A stretch of 64,000 nucleotides of DNA. Source: Acytostelium subglobosum LB1 (Eukaryota; Evosea; Eumycetozoa; Acytosteliales; Acytosteliaceae). The DNA lies in NCBI RefSeq assembly GCF_000787575.1, contig NW_012236526.1, positions 310,001 to 374,000 of the forward strand, written 5' to 3'. The notes beneath the pieces are model-generated. The model saw only the letters and a program-made list of their open reading frames with translations. It did not search any database and was not told the DNA's origin. Shown piece after piece: positions 54,841 to 64,000 of this stretch (positions are counted from its first letter, which is position 1; each line of letters begins with the position of its first letter). Position numbers and translations under genes: made by a program.

Positions 54841-56445
54841 TCATTGACTAGCATGGACTAGACATGAGACATAGTTGGTTCGAGTTTTGAGTTGATCATA
54901 GTCATTGAAGATCATCCAGGTATCATCACGGATTGAGTACTTGAAGTTCTTTCCTTTTCCACAGAGTTGAATGATGCCGTTGATGCTGGGCACGTATTGG
55001 AGTGAGTTGAAGTCCACTCCAGAAGGTGCCGAACACAGATCAGTTCGATGTTTGGTCGCCAATGATATGTGAAAGAATGCGCACGTGCCATCTACCATGT
55101 ACAGCTTGTCATTGCCATCATAACAACATGATTTGAGTGATTTGTACTCAATGTTGTCCAGCCATACATGTGACTTTGTAGTGTGGATGTTGTACACGAC
55201 GATCCTGTGATAGGGCGTTCGATTGTACATTCTCTCGGCCTCTCCACCAACTATGAACAACAGTCCATCGCGGTAGAAGCTGTAGGCTGAGGTCACATCG
55301 TCTGGCAGGTGGCCCACAGACCTGAACTGCCTGGTCTCGACATCGTAGCATGTGATCTTGTTGCAAGCGCTACCCAAGATCTTGCCGCCACAGATGTAGA
55401 TGTGTCGCGAGCCATCATAGCATGCTGAGACACCAGTATGTCGCGTCATGCCCTCAGCCGTCTCCAGTGTCCACTGTCGATCAATGAGTGAGAACATTGC
55501 ATATTGACCAGATGCATCGCCAAACACATATACATAACCACGAGCATTGACAACTGCAGCCGGTGCGATCACCGACTCTAGCTCAAGGCCACCGTCCGTC
55601 ACCGTCCACTCGGCAGACACTGGGGAGAGCAAATAAGTGCAATCATCAGAGTCACTGAACGAGAGTACCTGGTCAAGCTCGGCAACACTCTGCGCAGACT
55701 CTAGTAGTGTGATGGTTGATCTCATCTGCCTCTTGATGTCCTCCAGGAGCATTGTGTCCACCAGGAGTGTGTACGCCAGAGTTGGTTTGAATGATGCCGT
55801 GGCAGGTGCGACCTGGTCAAGCCTATTCACAATCAACGTCAGAAGTTCATGATCATTGCTTGTTGTTGGCATCTCATCAGTCTCGGACGATGATGATGAT
55901 GACGAAGGGAATGCCACGTCCATGAACTGTTCGAATGAGTGACTTTGTTTGATTGCCTGCACGAGATCATCTGTGTTGCAATCATTGAGTGCGTGGCCGA
56001 CGCCGCCAATGCCGCCAGCTGTATTGTACACCCTCATAATGTCAGCAGCCTCCGAGACTGAACCCTTGATGGCCTTTGCAGCCTTGTCCATCTCGGCGAT
56101 CATTGGTGATATGAGTCGATGCTCCTCCACAATGAAGTGTTCATGTAGTTGTCTAAAGTAGTCTGATGTCTCTTTGCAGGTCGTGTCCAGGGCAGAGTAG
56201 GATACAGCCATCTGCTTCATATTGAGCCAAAGGAATCGAAGTCTCTGTGCAAATGATTCATTATACCTTCGTTCCTTTATCATTGCTCTTATATTCTCTG
56301 CACTGTCCACATCATGTTTCTTATGACTGGACACCAGACACGATGAGCAAATAACCTGTCTACACTCCATGCACACAAACTTCTCTCGCTTACCATGTAT
56401 TGAACATACATGTTGTTCCTTTATCTGTCCCTTTATTACTTCCAT
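54841..56445 (-). CDS. B-box zinc finger protein with kelch-like repeats
   Basis: This is a single exon of 534 residues. A B-box lies at residues 13-50, with C-x2-H at CSIH, then CMEC, CSSC and HKKHDVD. A helical/coiled-coil region follows at about 55-260 (RLRFLWLNMKQMAVSYSALD). Residues about 280-530 hold beta-propeller-type repeats with kelch character (YVYFGDASGQ-like YVYVFGDASGQY, HIYICGGKILG, GLLFIVGGEAERM, KLYMVDGTCAFF). This B-box plus propeller layout is a large, dictyostelid-expanded family of unknown function. Protein binding is likely, and ubiquitin-ligase activity is doubtful because no RING finger is present. The gene shares a 144-bp promoter region with the ankyrin gene on the other strand. 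Confidence 0.87.
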   Translation of the reverse strand: MEVIKGQIKEQHVCSIHGKREKFVCMECRQVICSSCLVSSHKKHDVDSAENIRAMIKERRYNESFAQRLRFLWLNMKQMAVSYSALDTTCKETSDYFRQLHEHFIVEEHRLISPMIAEMDKAAKAIKGSVSEAADIMRVYNTAGGIGGVGHALNDCNTDDLVQAIKQSHSFEQFMDVAFPSSSSSSSETDEMPTTSNDHELLTLIVNRLDQVAPATASFKPTLAYTLLVDTMLLEDIKRQMRSTITLLESAQSVAELDQVLSFSDSDDCTYLLSPVSAEWTVTDGGLELESVIAPAAVVNARGYVYVFGDASGQYAMFSLIDRQWTLETAEGMTRHTGVSACYDGSRHIYICGGKILGSACNKITCYDVETRQFRSVGHLPDDVTSAYSFYRDGLLFIVGGEAERMYNRTPYHRIVVYNIHTTKSHVWLDNIEYKSLKSCCYDGNDKLYMVDGTCAFFHISLATKHRTDLCSAPSGVDFNSLQYVPSINGIIQLCGKGKNFKYSIRDDTWMIFNDYDQLKTRTNYVSCLVHASQ

Positions 56446-56589
56446 TATTATTATTATTATTGATACATTAAAAGGACAAAGTTTGAAGAAAAGGGGGTGA
56501 GGCTAAAGGACTCAGCCCAGGCCTCAGCCTAGCCCCCTGGTACATAAAGTGGTTCCAAGTTCATTCATTCATTTAAACATCCAGATACA
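56446..56589. promoter_or_regulatory. Short bidirectional promoter with GC-rich inverted repeat
   Basis: Only 144 bp separate the start codons of two divergent genes. In the middle, at 56492-56538, AGGGGGTGAGGCT pairs with AGCCTAGCCCCCT (two mismatches) around a GGCCT-rich loop. This is far more GC-rich than normal spacers here. G-rich boxes are known activator sites in dictyostelid developmental promoters, so shared control is plausible. Confidence 0.5.
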
Positions 56590-58711
56590 ATGAATAATAA
56601 TAGCATACATTTAGTCTTCCACAATCACTTGTTGTGCAAGCAAATCTTTAGACATGTGAGCGATATACACAGACGATGGTGCAGTATTACATTACTAAGC
56701 AAAAGAAATGGTGAGTTACTAGAGCTTGATGATGTTGACAATGAAGGCTCCACTACCATCACCACATCCCTTCAAATTACTGGTACCACCAGCATCCAGT
56801 CAACGATTAAGGGTGTCGACCTCTATGCCAATGGCAACCTTTATGATATGCTCCTTTACAATGCCACTCAGATGTTCATTGAGGCGTTCGATAGAGTTGC
56901 CAGCAATTCAGTGTCTAGTGGCTACTCCGAGTTGCATACCAGCGACAGTAATAGCAACGACTACATCTACAACAATAAGTTGTTACAAGCTGCTGTGAAG
57001 CATAACAACGTCATCGCATTCAGGCATCTGATCAATCGCCCAAACATGTTCAACAAAGACCTGTTTGAAGCCAATGTCATCTTTGTCCACTGCAACATCA
57101 ATACCCTCCAGTGGTACATCAATTGCCACGGCGGGTCGTTACCAATCCCCCTTGTTGCCTACCTCCCGATGGCAATGGACACTGGCAGCGAGCAGTTTGT
57201 GCGCTCAAACATCTCACGAGTCCAACAAGTCCTATCGAGGCAGCCGATGGCCATTACATCGCATTGAACTTAAAGTTTAAGAAGCGACGTGGTGTCCGCA
57301 TTGGAATGCTTAGAATGCTTCACGAAGATTTCAACTGCCTCTTTGTTCTGCCGCGCCTTTGGCAGCCGGCGCTGGCCCACTCTGTCAAGTGCAACATGTT
57401 GGACAGTGTTCAGTACATCATTGATAACTTACCGGCACTAGATTTAGATAAATGGGGATACCGCATGTTCCTCCACAATACTGAAGGTCCTAATTCACTC
57501 AACACTTTGTTCACCCAATGCGCCAAAGATGGAAACATCGCCATTTTCCAGGAGCTCGCCAAGTCATCAGTTGGCGCCGAGTACCTCAAGACCATGCCCA
57601 TGCGCTATGTCATCAGTGAGGCGATCGACCACGGTCACGAGGCATTCCTAAAGCACCTCTACCAACATCATGTTGGGAATGGTACCATCATGAAGACTTG
57701 GGAGGACATAATACCAAACTGTTTTATTAAGCCAGAGTTCAAACTTCGTGTGACCCCTTTGGCAGCTCTACGGAGCGGTGACACTGTGTGCGTAGAGAAA
57801 CTCATTCATTCTATTGATGGATTGGATTCAGAGACGTGTTGCCGCATATCAAATTCGATGGCAACATTCATCGTCAGTCCGCGAATATTGCCATTCACAT
57901 TCCACTACTACAACAACACCCTGTTGAACCTGATCAAAGCTGTGGGCCAGCCAGGCAGCAACATTACCTTGGACATGGTATGCCAGTTCGTAGTCAACTG
58001 CAGACCCATTGATCCAGAAGAAAATGTCAATGAGGCCATGAGATGCGCCGCTGGCCACTCGGCCGAATTGATGCGACTCCTGCGCTCTCACTACAATGCT
58101 AAGCTCGATAATCGATGTCTAGCACAATCGATGGAAAAGGGATGCCGCGAGACAATGGTTTCCTTTTCGAACAACTGAGCAAGCAAGATCTAGAAATGGT
58201 GAATCAAGAGTCTGGTGTTGGTGCTGCAGTATGCAATTATATATCTGCTAGATCATTGGATGATGTCAAGTACATGTTGGAGCACATCGGCAATGTCAAG
58301 GCAAACCCAGTCCTATGTGAATGGGCCGCTCTCAGTGACCATATAGAGGTGTTTGAACACGTCATTAGCCTGTTCACACTGGACCAACTGGAGGATGATG
58401 CTGTGGATTGTATCATCACGCAAACACTCACTCGCGATAGGAATCATCTTGGCTTTCTCCAGGCTTTTCTCAAGCACTATGGACTCAGTAGTACCATTTT
58501 ACGACCAACTACCGAGACACTTCACAACATGGTCATATACAACTCTCATCACACCTTGGACTACTACTTCAACACGCCATCATTCACCAACATGTCCCAG
58601 TCAGAGCGACTGAGCATCATCCACTCAATCAAGGACAAAGGATATGAGTATGGAACAACTCGAGTGATTAAACTATGCAATGACCAGATCAATGCAATCT
58701 CCTATTCATAG
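56590..58711 (+). pseudogene. Dictyostelid ankyrin-type family gene, frame interrupted twice
   Basis: The start MNNNSIHLVFHNHLLCKQIFRHVSDIHRR is the typical opening of a large dictyostelid family with degenerate ankyrin repeats. Family-like text then runs through three frames: 56590 to about 57250 in the first, about 57250-58165 in a second (NLKFKKRRGVRIGMLR to LAQSMEKGCRE), and about 58165-58711 in a third (FEQLSKQDLEMVN to the stop). Total length without the shifts would be near 700 residues, normal for the family. No splice pair explains the shifts. The two changes near 57250 and 58165 mean a recent pseudogene or two assembly indels; the second lies at a short T/C run. The gene otherwise has no internal stop. 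Function is unknown. Confidence 0.7.
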
Positions 58712-58883
58712 ATATATATACATGTATGTGTATTGTGTTGTGAACAAGTACCCTTGGTAACAAAGGGGACTTGGATGTCACCTGGTTGGATATCGCCAAA
58801 CAGGTAGGTGAGATAGATGGAGGTTGATTGGTTGGAACCAATCCAACGTGAATGAATGAATGAATGTTTGAATGTTTGATCGA

Positions 58884-61800
58884 CTACAGCTGTTCATTGC
58901 TGACAATGTCTTCGCCATGTATCTCGTTTGCCGCTCGATGTACTGTGGTCTGCCTCTTGGTGGCCTGCCCGCGGCCATTATCTTGGCTGCGTTGTTTCCT
59001 CTTTGAACTGTGCGCCATGTTACTCAGGCTGGTGTATGTTTTGCTGATGCTGCTGTTGCTGTTGCTGCTGCTGTGTGTGTTGCTGTGGTTGTTGCCGTCA
59101 TCATTGCCCTCAATCATTCTACCATTAATAAATTTATCTTGAACCTGACAGAAGTCCTCTGGATTGGTTGTAGTAGTCGCAATAGCAGTTGTCCTCCTTC
59201 TATTGCTCGAGATCACAGTGGCTGTATGCTTGTTGTTGCTCCTGCTGCTGCTCGATTGATGTTGCTCGCTGACCACTGTCTCAATGACAACTCGCATGTC
59301 ATCCTGTTTACCTTGCCCCTTGGCCCGGGTGTGTGGCCGCTCCAGTGGGTGCTCCTGCTCTCTTGCCAGTAGAGTTACGTGTGCCAGTGTCTGTAACTTT
59401 GCATGCTGCGCCTCTGCATGTGCCTGTGCCTCTGCATGTGCCTGTGCCTCTGCATGTGCCTGTGCCTCTGCCTGTGCCTGTCGTGACTGTGATCGCGTAC
59501 CCGTCTTGTATTGCTGTTGCCAAACCAATTCGGGTAAATTAATCTGCATCTGGTCCATCTGTTGTGTCGCTTGCTCCTTCGCCTTCCTATGCTCGACTAT
59601 AGTCTCAGGCCGCTGCACTTGTCTAGTCCTATTAGTCCTCGGTCTATAATCCCACTTAATTGGCTCTTGCTCTCTGCTCTGCACTACTTCCTCCTGCTGC
59701 TCCACTATTAGATTGGGCTCATGCTCATTCATCTCCTCCATTTCCTCCTTCTCTTGCACCTGCTCCTGTTCCTGCTCCTGCCCATTTACCTGCTCCTGCA
59801 CAAGTTCCTGCTCCTGCTCCTGCTCCTGCTCCTGATCCTGCTCCTGCTCCTGATCCTGATCCTGCTCCTGATCCTGCTCCTGCTTCTGAGCTATACATTC
59901 CTGTTGCCCCTGAGTCTCTTGAGACTTTGGAAGCTCAAGAGGCTCTGGAAGCTCTTGAGGTTCTTGAGGCTCTTGTTGCCCTTGATTCTCTTGAGGTTTT
60001 GGGAGCTCAAGTGGCTCTGGAAGCTCAAGAGGCTCTTGAGGATCTTGAGGCTGTGGAAGCTCAAGATGTTCCTCAAGCTCTTGTACAAGTACAACCACTT
60101 GTTGATCCGGAACGGAACAAACCATATCATTGACTACATCCTGCTTCTCCTTCACTTTTTCTTGCTCCTGCTCCTGCTCTTGCTTCTGCTCCTGCTCACT
60201 ATCCTTATTCATCTCCTGATCGTTAGTTAAACATGTACTGGTACTACTCTGCTGACTGGTACTAATGATGTTGTTGTTGTCGTCGCTGTCATTATCTTTG
60301 TTATCCACGCTGTCATTGTTATCCATGCTGTCCTTGTTGTCTATGCCATCCTTGTTGTTCATGCTGTCCGTGCTCTCTTTGATGCCCATGCTGTCCTTGT
60401 TGTCATTGTCGTCGTTACTATTATTTATATTCTTATCTACATTGTCTATACACACTTGCTCCACCTTGTCCACCTCCATTGGTTCATCCACTTCAATTGA
60501 TTCGTTCACCTCAATTGGTTCATTCTCTGATGTTGTTGAAGCATTGGTCAAAGTTGTTGTTGTTGTCGAGGTGGTCGTGGTCGATGTGGTTGGCGCACCT
60601 GCCTCCTCAGCATCATCATCATCATCATCATTGATCGATATTTTGTCACCTTCTCCTGCGCTTGATTGCTGTTGCTCGTCGTCATCCTTGGATGTAAATG
60701 ATGTGTCGCCGTCGTCGTATTGCTCGTGATGCAGTCGCTGCAAGAGGTTCTTGATGATCTCTCGCTTCTCGGGTATCTCCGAGGTGGGGAACCATTGAGG
60801 GCGGGACAGGGGCGTATCAAACTGCTTCTCGGGATTGCGACAGAACAGTTCCATGTAGTGCAGCAGGAACACGCCACAGTCGCTCAGGTTGTCCTGGCGC
60901 GGTACGTTGGCACGCACAAACGGCAGAGTCTTTGCATTGAACAACCGCTCGCCAATCGCACCGTTTGACGGGTCCGCCTTCTTATGCTTCCACTCCATCG
61001 ACAGGTACTGTCTAATCTTGTTTGTGAGAGCTGTGCATTTCTGCACATTCAATGAGTCCAGGAATATGATCAGTGGGCGATTGGCCGACGTGCATGTTGC
61101 CGGGTCCTGTCCAACGAATGATATTATACACAATGTCCAATGGAAGCTAATCACGTGATGGAGGCGGCGATGATGTGTCAGTTGACTGGCCCATCCCATC
61201 CCATCCCATCCATGCTACTCCACCGTGCTACTTACTTCTCGCACACTGGAATGAATAAGAAGTCCTTTGAGAAGATGTCTGCATCGCGCGTCCACTTTGT
61301 AATCTTCTTGTAGGCTGCCTCCATGCTCTTCTTGAGCGTCAGATTGTTGTAGAAGAATGTGTTGAAGAAGTAGAATCGCTCGCGATCAGCCTCCTCCACA
61401 TAGTGATCCCTTATGTAGCGCATGTAAAAGTCAATGATGGAGTCGTTCAAATACTGCTCTGGTTCCAAACGTCGCAAATCGCCTTGAGTGATCTTGACAA
61501 TGTCACGTGCCAATGGATGCTCCTTTGGTGGAGGGTAACTCGCCATCACCTTATCGGGATCGAATCCCTCCCTTCAGTCAATGATTCATAGCTATGTTAG
61601 TGTCTGTCTTGTTCATTCGTTCGTTCGCTCATTCGATCAATCACTCACTCAATCAGTAATAACTTCATCCAATGTGATCGCTTCTCCAGGTGACCTCTGA
61701 TTGCTGTGATATCCCTCTTCCTAATGTCATTCAACACTATACTATTGGGCAATCCCACGTCAACATCTATGAATGAGTGCAAGGCAAGGTCAATGTCAAC

Positions 61801-62585
61801 GTCAAGGTCAAGGTCATGACCGGGATCAATCAATGAATGAACATACTCTTTACAGTTGTGGGATTATTTACCCAATGCTTGAAGAAGCTGAACTCCTTCG
61901 TGACGAGGAGTAGGTCCGACTTGCCCTTGAGCGAGGTGAAGGACATCTTTGTGAGATCTTCGTACTTGATTTGAATGCAGACCTCTGATTGACCTTTCCT
62001 CTGATGTCCTATTAATGCTCGCGTTGCTGTGATCTCGAGATGAAGCTCCTTGAACAGAACGGGCTTCTTCATTGGTGCAACGAAACCGTCAATCATGCAA
62101 ACAGTCTCTGCCTGTAATAATATATTGCCATCGTCATCAAACATCTTGATTGGCTCTGTACTCTGTTTGGCCTCTTCCTCCTCCTCCTCCTTGGCCGAGG
62201 CTTCCAGCACTGATCTGATCTCTTGCAGATGTGCTTCGTGCTCGTCGTCCTCCAGATTGAGCGGGTTGTCCTGCGATGTTCCTCTCGTGTCTGACGACAC
62301 GAGCACTGCATTGGCAATGCTGCTCCCACTGAGTGTACTAACTGAGCTGCTGGGACTGCCAAACAATGGTTTGCCAGGCGATCGACTATTATTAAGGTTG
62401 TGTGCACTGCGTGGTGGCGACATAGAGAGGCTGGGCACACCATATCGATCGAATTGAAAGCCAGACATGCCCCCCTGTACCGCCCTCCTTTGTCTCGTCT
62501 GCATCTGTTCTGTCTGTGTTGGCGTGTTGTGTATGCTTGTTACTTTATATTGTTGCTTATTATCTATATCTCTCTCTATGTGCAT
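58884..62585 (-). CDS. Ulp2/SENP-type SUMO protease
   Basis: Exons are 61847-62585, 61649-61766, 61236-61571 and 58884-61146, giving 1151 residues from the first ATG (62585); another in-frame ATG at 62504 would also do. The C48 domain begins at LNDSIIDFYMRYI. The catalytic residues are His in NFHWTL, Asp in FLDSL, Gln in RQDN and Cys in SDCGVFLLHY, all present. SENP/Ulp enzymes remove SUMO from proteins. The N-terminal region has an acidic EEEEEE run and a beta-rich part resembling a PH-like module (VCIQIKYEDLTKMSF). About 600 residues after the catalytic core are low complexity: Asn/Asp repeats, LPEPLELP repeats, QEQEQDQ runs and a QAHAEA repeat. The C-terminal tail may act in localisation. 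Lower-case repeats make this end length-variable. Confidence 0.9.
59400..59482 (-). repeat. 18-bp tandem repeat in SENP coding tail
   Basis: About four copies of an 18-bp unit, CTCTGCATGTGCCTGTGC on the + strand, encode the (AEAQAH)n stretch of the SUMO protease tail. A second repeat field of CTCCTG/ATCCTG units at 59760-59885 encodes Gln-Glu/Gln-Asp runs. Confidence 0.8.
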
Positions 62586-62788
62586 GCACACTCACACAAG
62601 TTATCTCTATCTCTATTTTCTCTATCTCTCTTTATCACGAATGTTTGAATGAGAGCTGAATGAAATGTAAGGGGGGTATCACACTTTTCAAACAAACAAT
62701 CTAGATCAAATGGTGCACTTCATTCATTCATTCATTCATTCATTCAATCATTGTATTACAGATAGACAGATATAGATAGTTATAGTGA

Positions 62789-63966
62789 ATGGATGCTGCT
62801 GCTGAGAAGGAGTTGGAGAAGCATGTGTTGAAACAACAGGCTTGGGATACATTGCCATCACATGCAAAGGCAATACTGGAGAACTCACCAACCAAGTGGA
62901 AACACTTCATCATCAAGTTCAGTATAAAGCATCAACTACGTTGGAAGACAAACATAATCAGAGACTATGTACAAGATGAGCGTATCTATTATCAAGAGAT
63001 AATAAGATTATCTATTACCAACCTTGTAGTATGTTCATTCATTGCTCGAGTTACAACATTGATTGAGGCTAACAAACAAGCAATCATACAATAGTTATAC
63101 CCATATCATATAGCCGATAAACTTGTTGGCATGCTCAATGTCACTGCATTCAAATACTACTCAATCATGATGTCTGAGATCATGGCCAATGGTAATCAAT
63201 CAAGTTCATTAACAATGATGATGTGACACACCTCACCTGATACCCTTACTCATTCCTCAATCACTCAATCACTCAATCACAGCCAAGTCCTACGATGAAC
63301 TACCAAACTTTACTGCAGTGGATTGTAAGTAGAGCATCCCCTGGACATCACAGACAGTCATCACTCACATTCAATCAATCAATCAATCAATCGACGAATG
63401 ATATACGCTAAGGTCTCAGAGTATTGGGAATTGGAAGGAATCAGTATATCAATCTTATGAACAAGTATAGATCAAAGGGATTCTTATTCAAGAAGAAGAA
63501 GGATGTGATAAAGAGTCTGCTACCAAGCAACTCAGTGGAAAAGGCATTGGACTATTGGTGGATGCTCAATCGTGGTTGCAACTCAGCTGACGACGAGAGG
63601 AGCTGCACAGCAGAGGAACTGGCCATTTTGGAGGAGTTGGAAAGCTCGCCCAAGCAAGCTGGAATCTTTGATCGTGATGCTGCTCTCTCCCTGCTCACAC
63701 GTGGACTCATCTTTGTCGACATTCCAATCTCCGACACGGATACTATTGCCGTGCCACCTCTGGAAGGATTCGTGATGAATAGAGTGTCTGGCGACTACTT
63801 TGAGAGTCTACTCTACAAGATATTCGTGTCGATCGATGAGAGGACCACTGTACAAACACTGGCAGAGCTACTTCAAATCGATGTCGAGCTCGTCAAACAA
63901 GCCGCATCACTCTACTGTCGACTGGGATTCGCCAAAAAGAAGAACCTTGAGCCACTCATCAACTCT
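62789..63966 (+). CDS. FAM91 family protein, 5' part (continues past right edge)
   Basis: Exons are 62789-63028, 63095-63191, 63283-63324 and 63413-63966, the last followed by a GTATGT donor; the rest lies beyond the window. The N-terminus reads [38 protein letters not shown], then [67 protein letters not shown]. These match the FAM91 N-terminal domain very closely. FAM91A1 works with TBC1D23 and WDR11 to tether vesicles from endosomes at the trans-Golgi. The C-terminal domain is not in view. The donor after CTT-GTA versus CTT is ambiguous by one codon; GTATGT gives the better match. The leader has a (CATT)n run near 62725. Confidence 0.9.
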
Positions 63967-64000
63967 GTATGTATCCTTACCCTACTTTGATTGATTGAGT

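Noticed and set aside
1-64000. tRNA, rRNA, CRISPR, transposase or reverse transcriptase genes
   Set aside because: No cloverleaf with GTTCGA-type T arm in spacers, no array of equal spacers, and no transposase or polymerase motifs in any frame.

Overview
The window is nuclear DNA from a social amoeba (dictyostelid). The evidence is a coronin, a cAMP-receptor-like GPCR, an FNIP-repeat protein, a RacF-like GTPase, an ELMO protein, homopolymer-rich proteins (Asn, Gln, Ser, Thr), short introns of about 60-210 bp starting GTAAGT or GTATGT, and AT-rich spacers full of (CAAT)n. Coding sequence is clearly richer in G and C than in Dictyostelium discoideum, and coronin uses mostly C/G-ending codons. 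A species outside the D. discoideum group fits (for example the Acytostelium, Heterostelium or Cavenderia side of the tree), but the species is not proven by sequence reading alone.

Layout, left to right: a secreted multi-domain protein entering from the left edge (-); an FNIP-repeat protein (+); an ABCA half transporter (+); coronin (+); a CLU-domain protein with a long leucine-rich repeat tail (+); mitochondrial ATP synthase subunit g (-); a Rac GTPase (+); a sedolisin protease with an in-frame stop (+); a small Arg/Cys/Gly protein (+); a small Pro/Tyr/His protein (-); an ACAP-type BAR-PH-ArfGAP-ankyrin protein (+); two tandem RNase HI genes (-); an ELMO-domain protein (+); a hypothetical protein with a C2H2-like motif (+); a Crl-type GPCR (+); Mediator subunit 28 (+); an ankyrin-TBC RabGAP (+); a patatin-like phospholipase (-); a Yippee-like protein (-); a membrane protein (-); an EF-hand/UBA/zinc-ribbon protein (-); a GTPase with an Hsp20-like tail (+); a B-box/kelch protein (-); an interrupted ankyrin-family gene (+); a Ulp2/SENP-type SUMO protease (-); and the 5' part of a FAM91 gene running off the right edge (+).

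This is ordinary eukaryotic gene order without operons. Several genes share a theme of cytoskeleton and membrane-traffic control: coronin, Rac, ELMO, ACAP, TBC-RabGAP, FAM91 and Crl receptor. They are not obviously co-regulated. I found no rRNA, tRNA, CRISPR, transposase or reverse transcriptase. Exon models come from splice signals that keep the frame and are predictions.

The most unusual items are the GTPase-Hsp20 fusion, the EF-hand/UBA protein whose C-terminus resembles coatomer alpha, an ELMO protein with six copies of an FFGE-type motif, a candidate structured RNA at about 5050-5275, a 165-bp inverted-repeat element at 45792-45956, AATAAA signals overlapping the stop codon in three tight convergent gene pairs, and the strand-biased (CAAT)n repeats.
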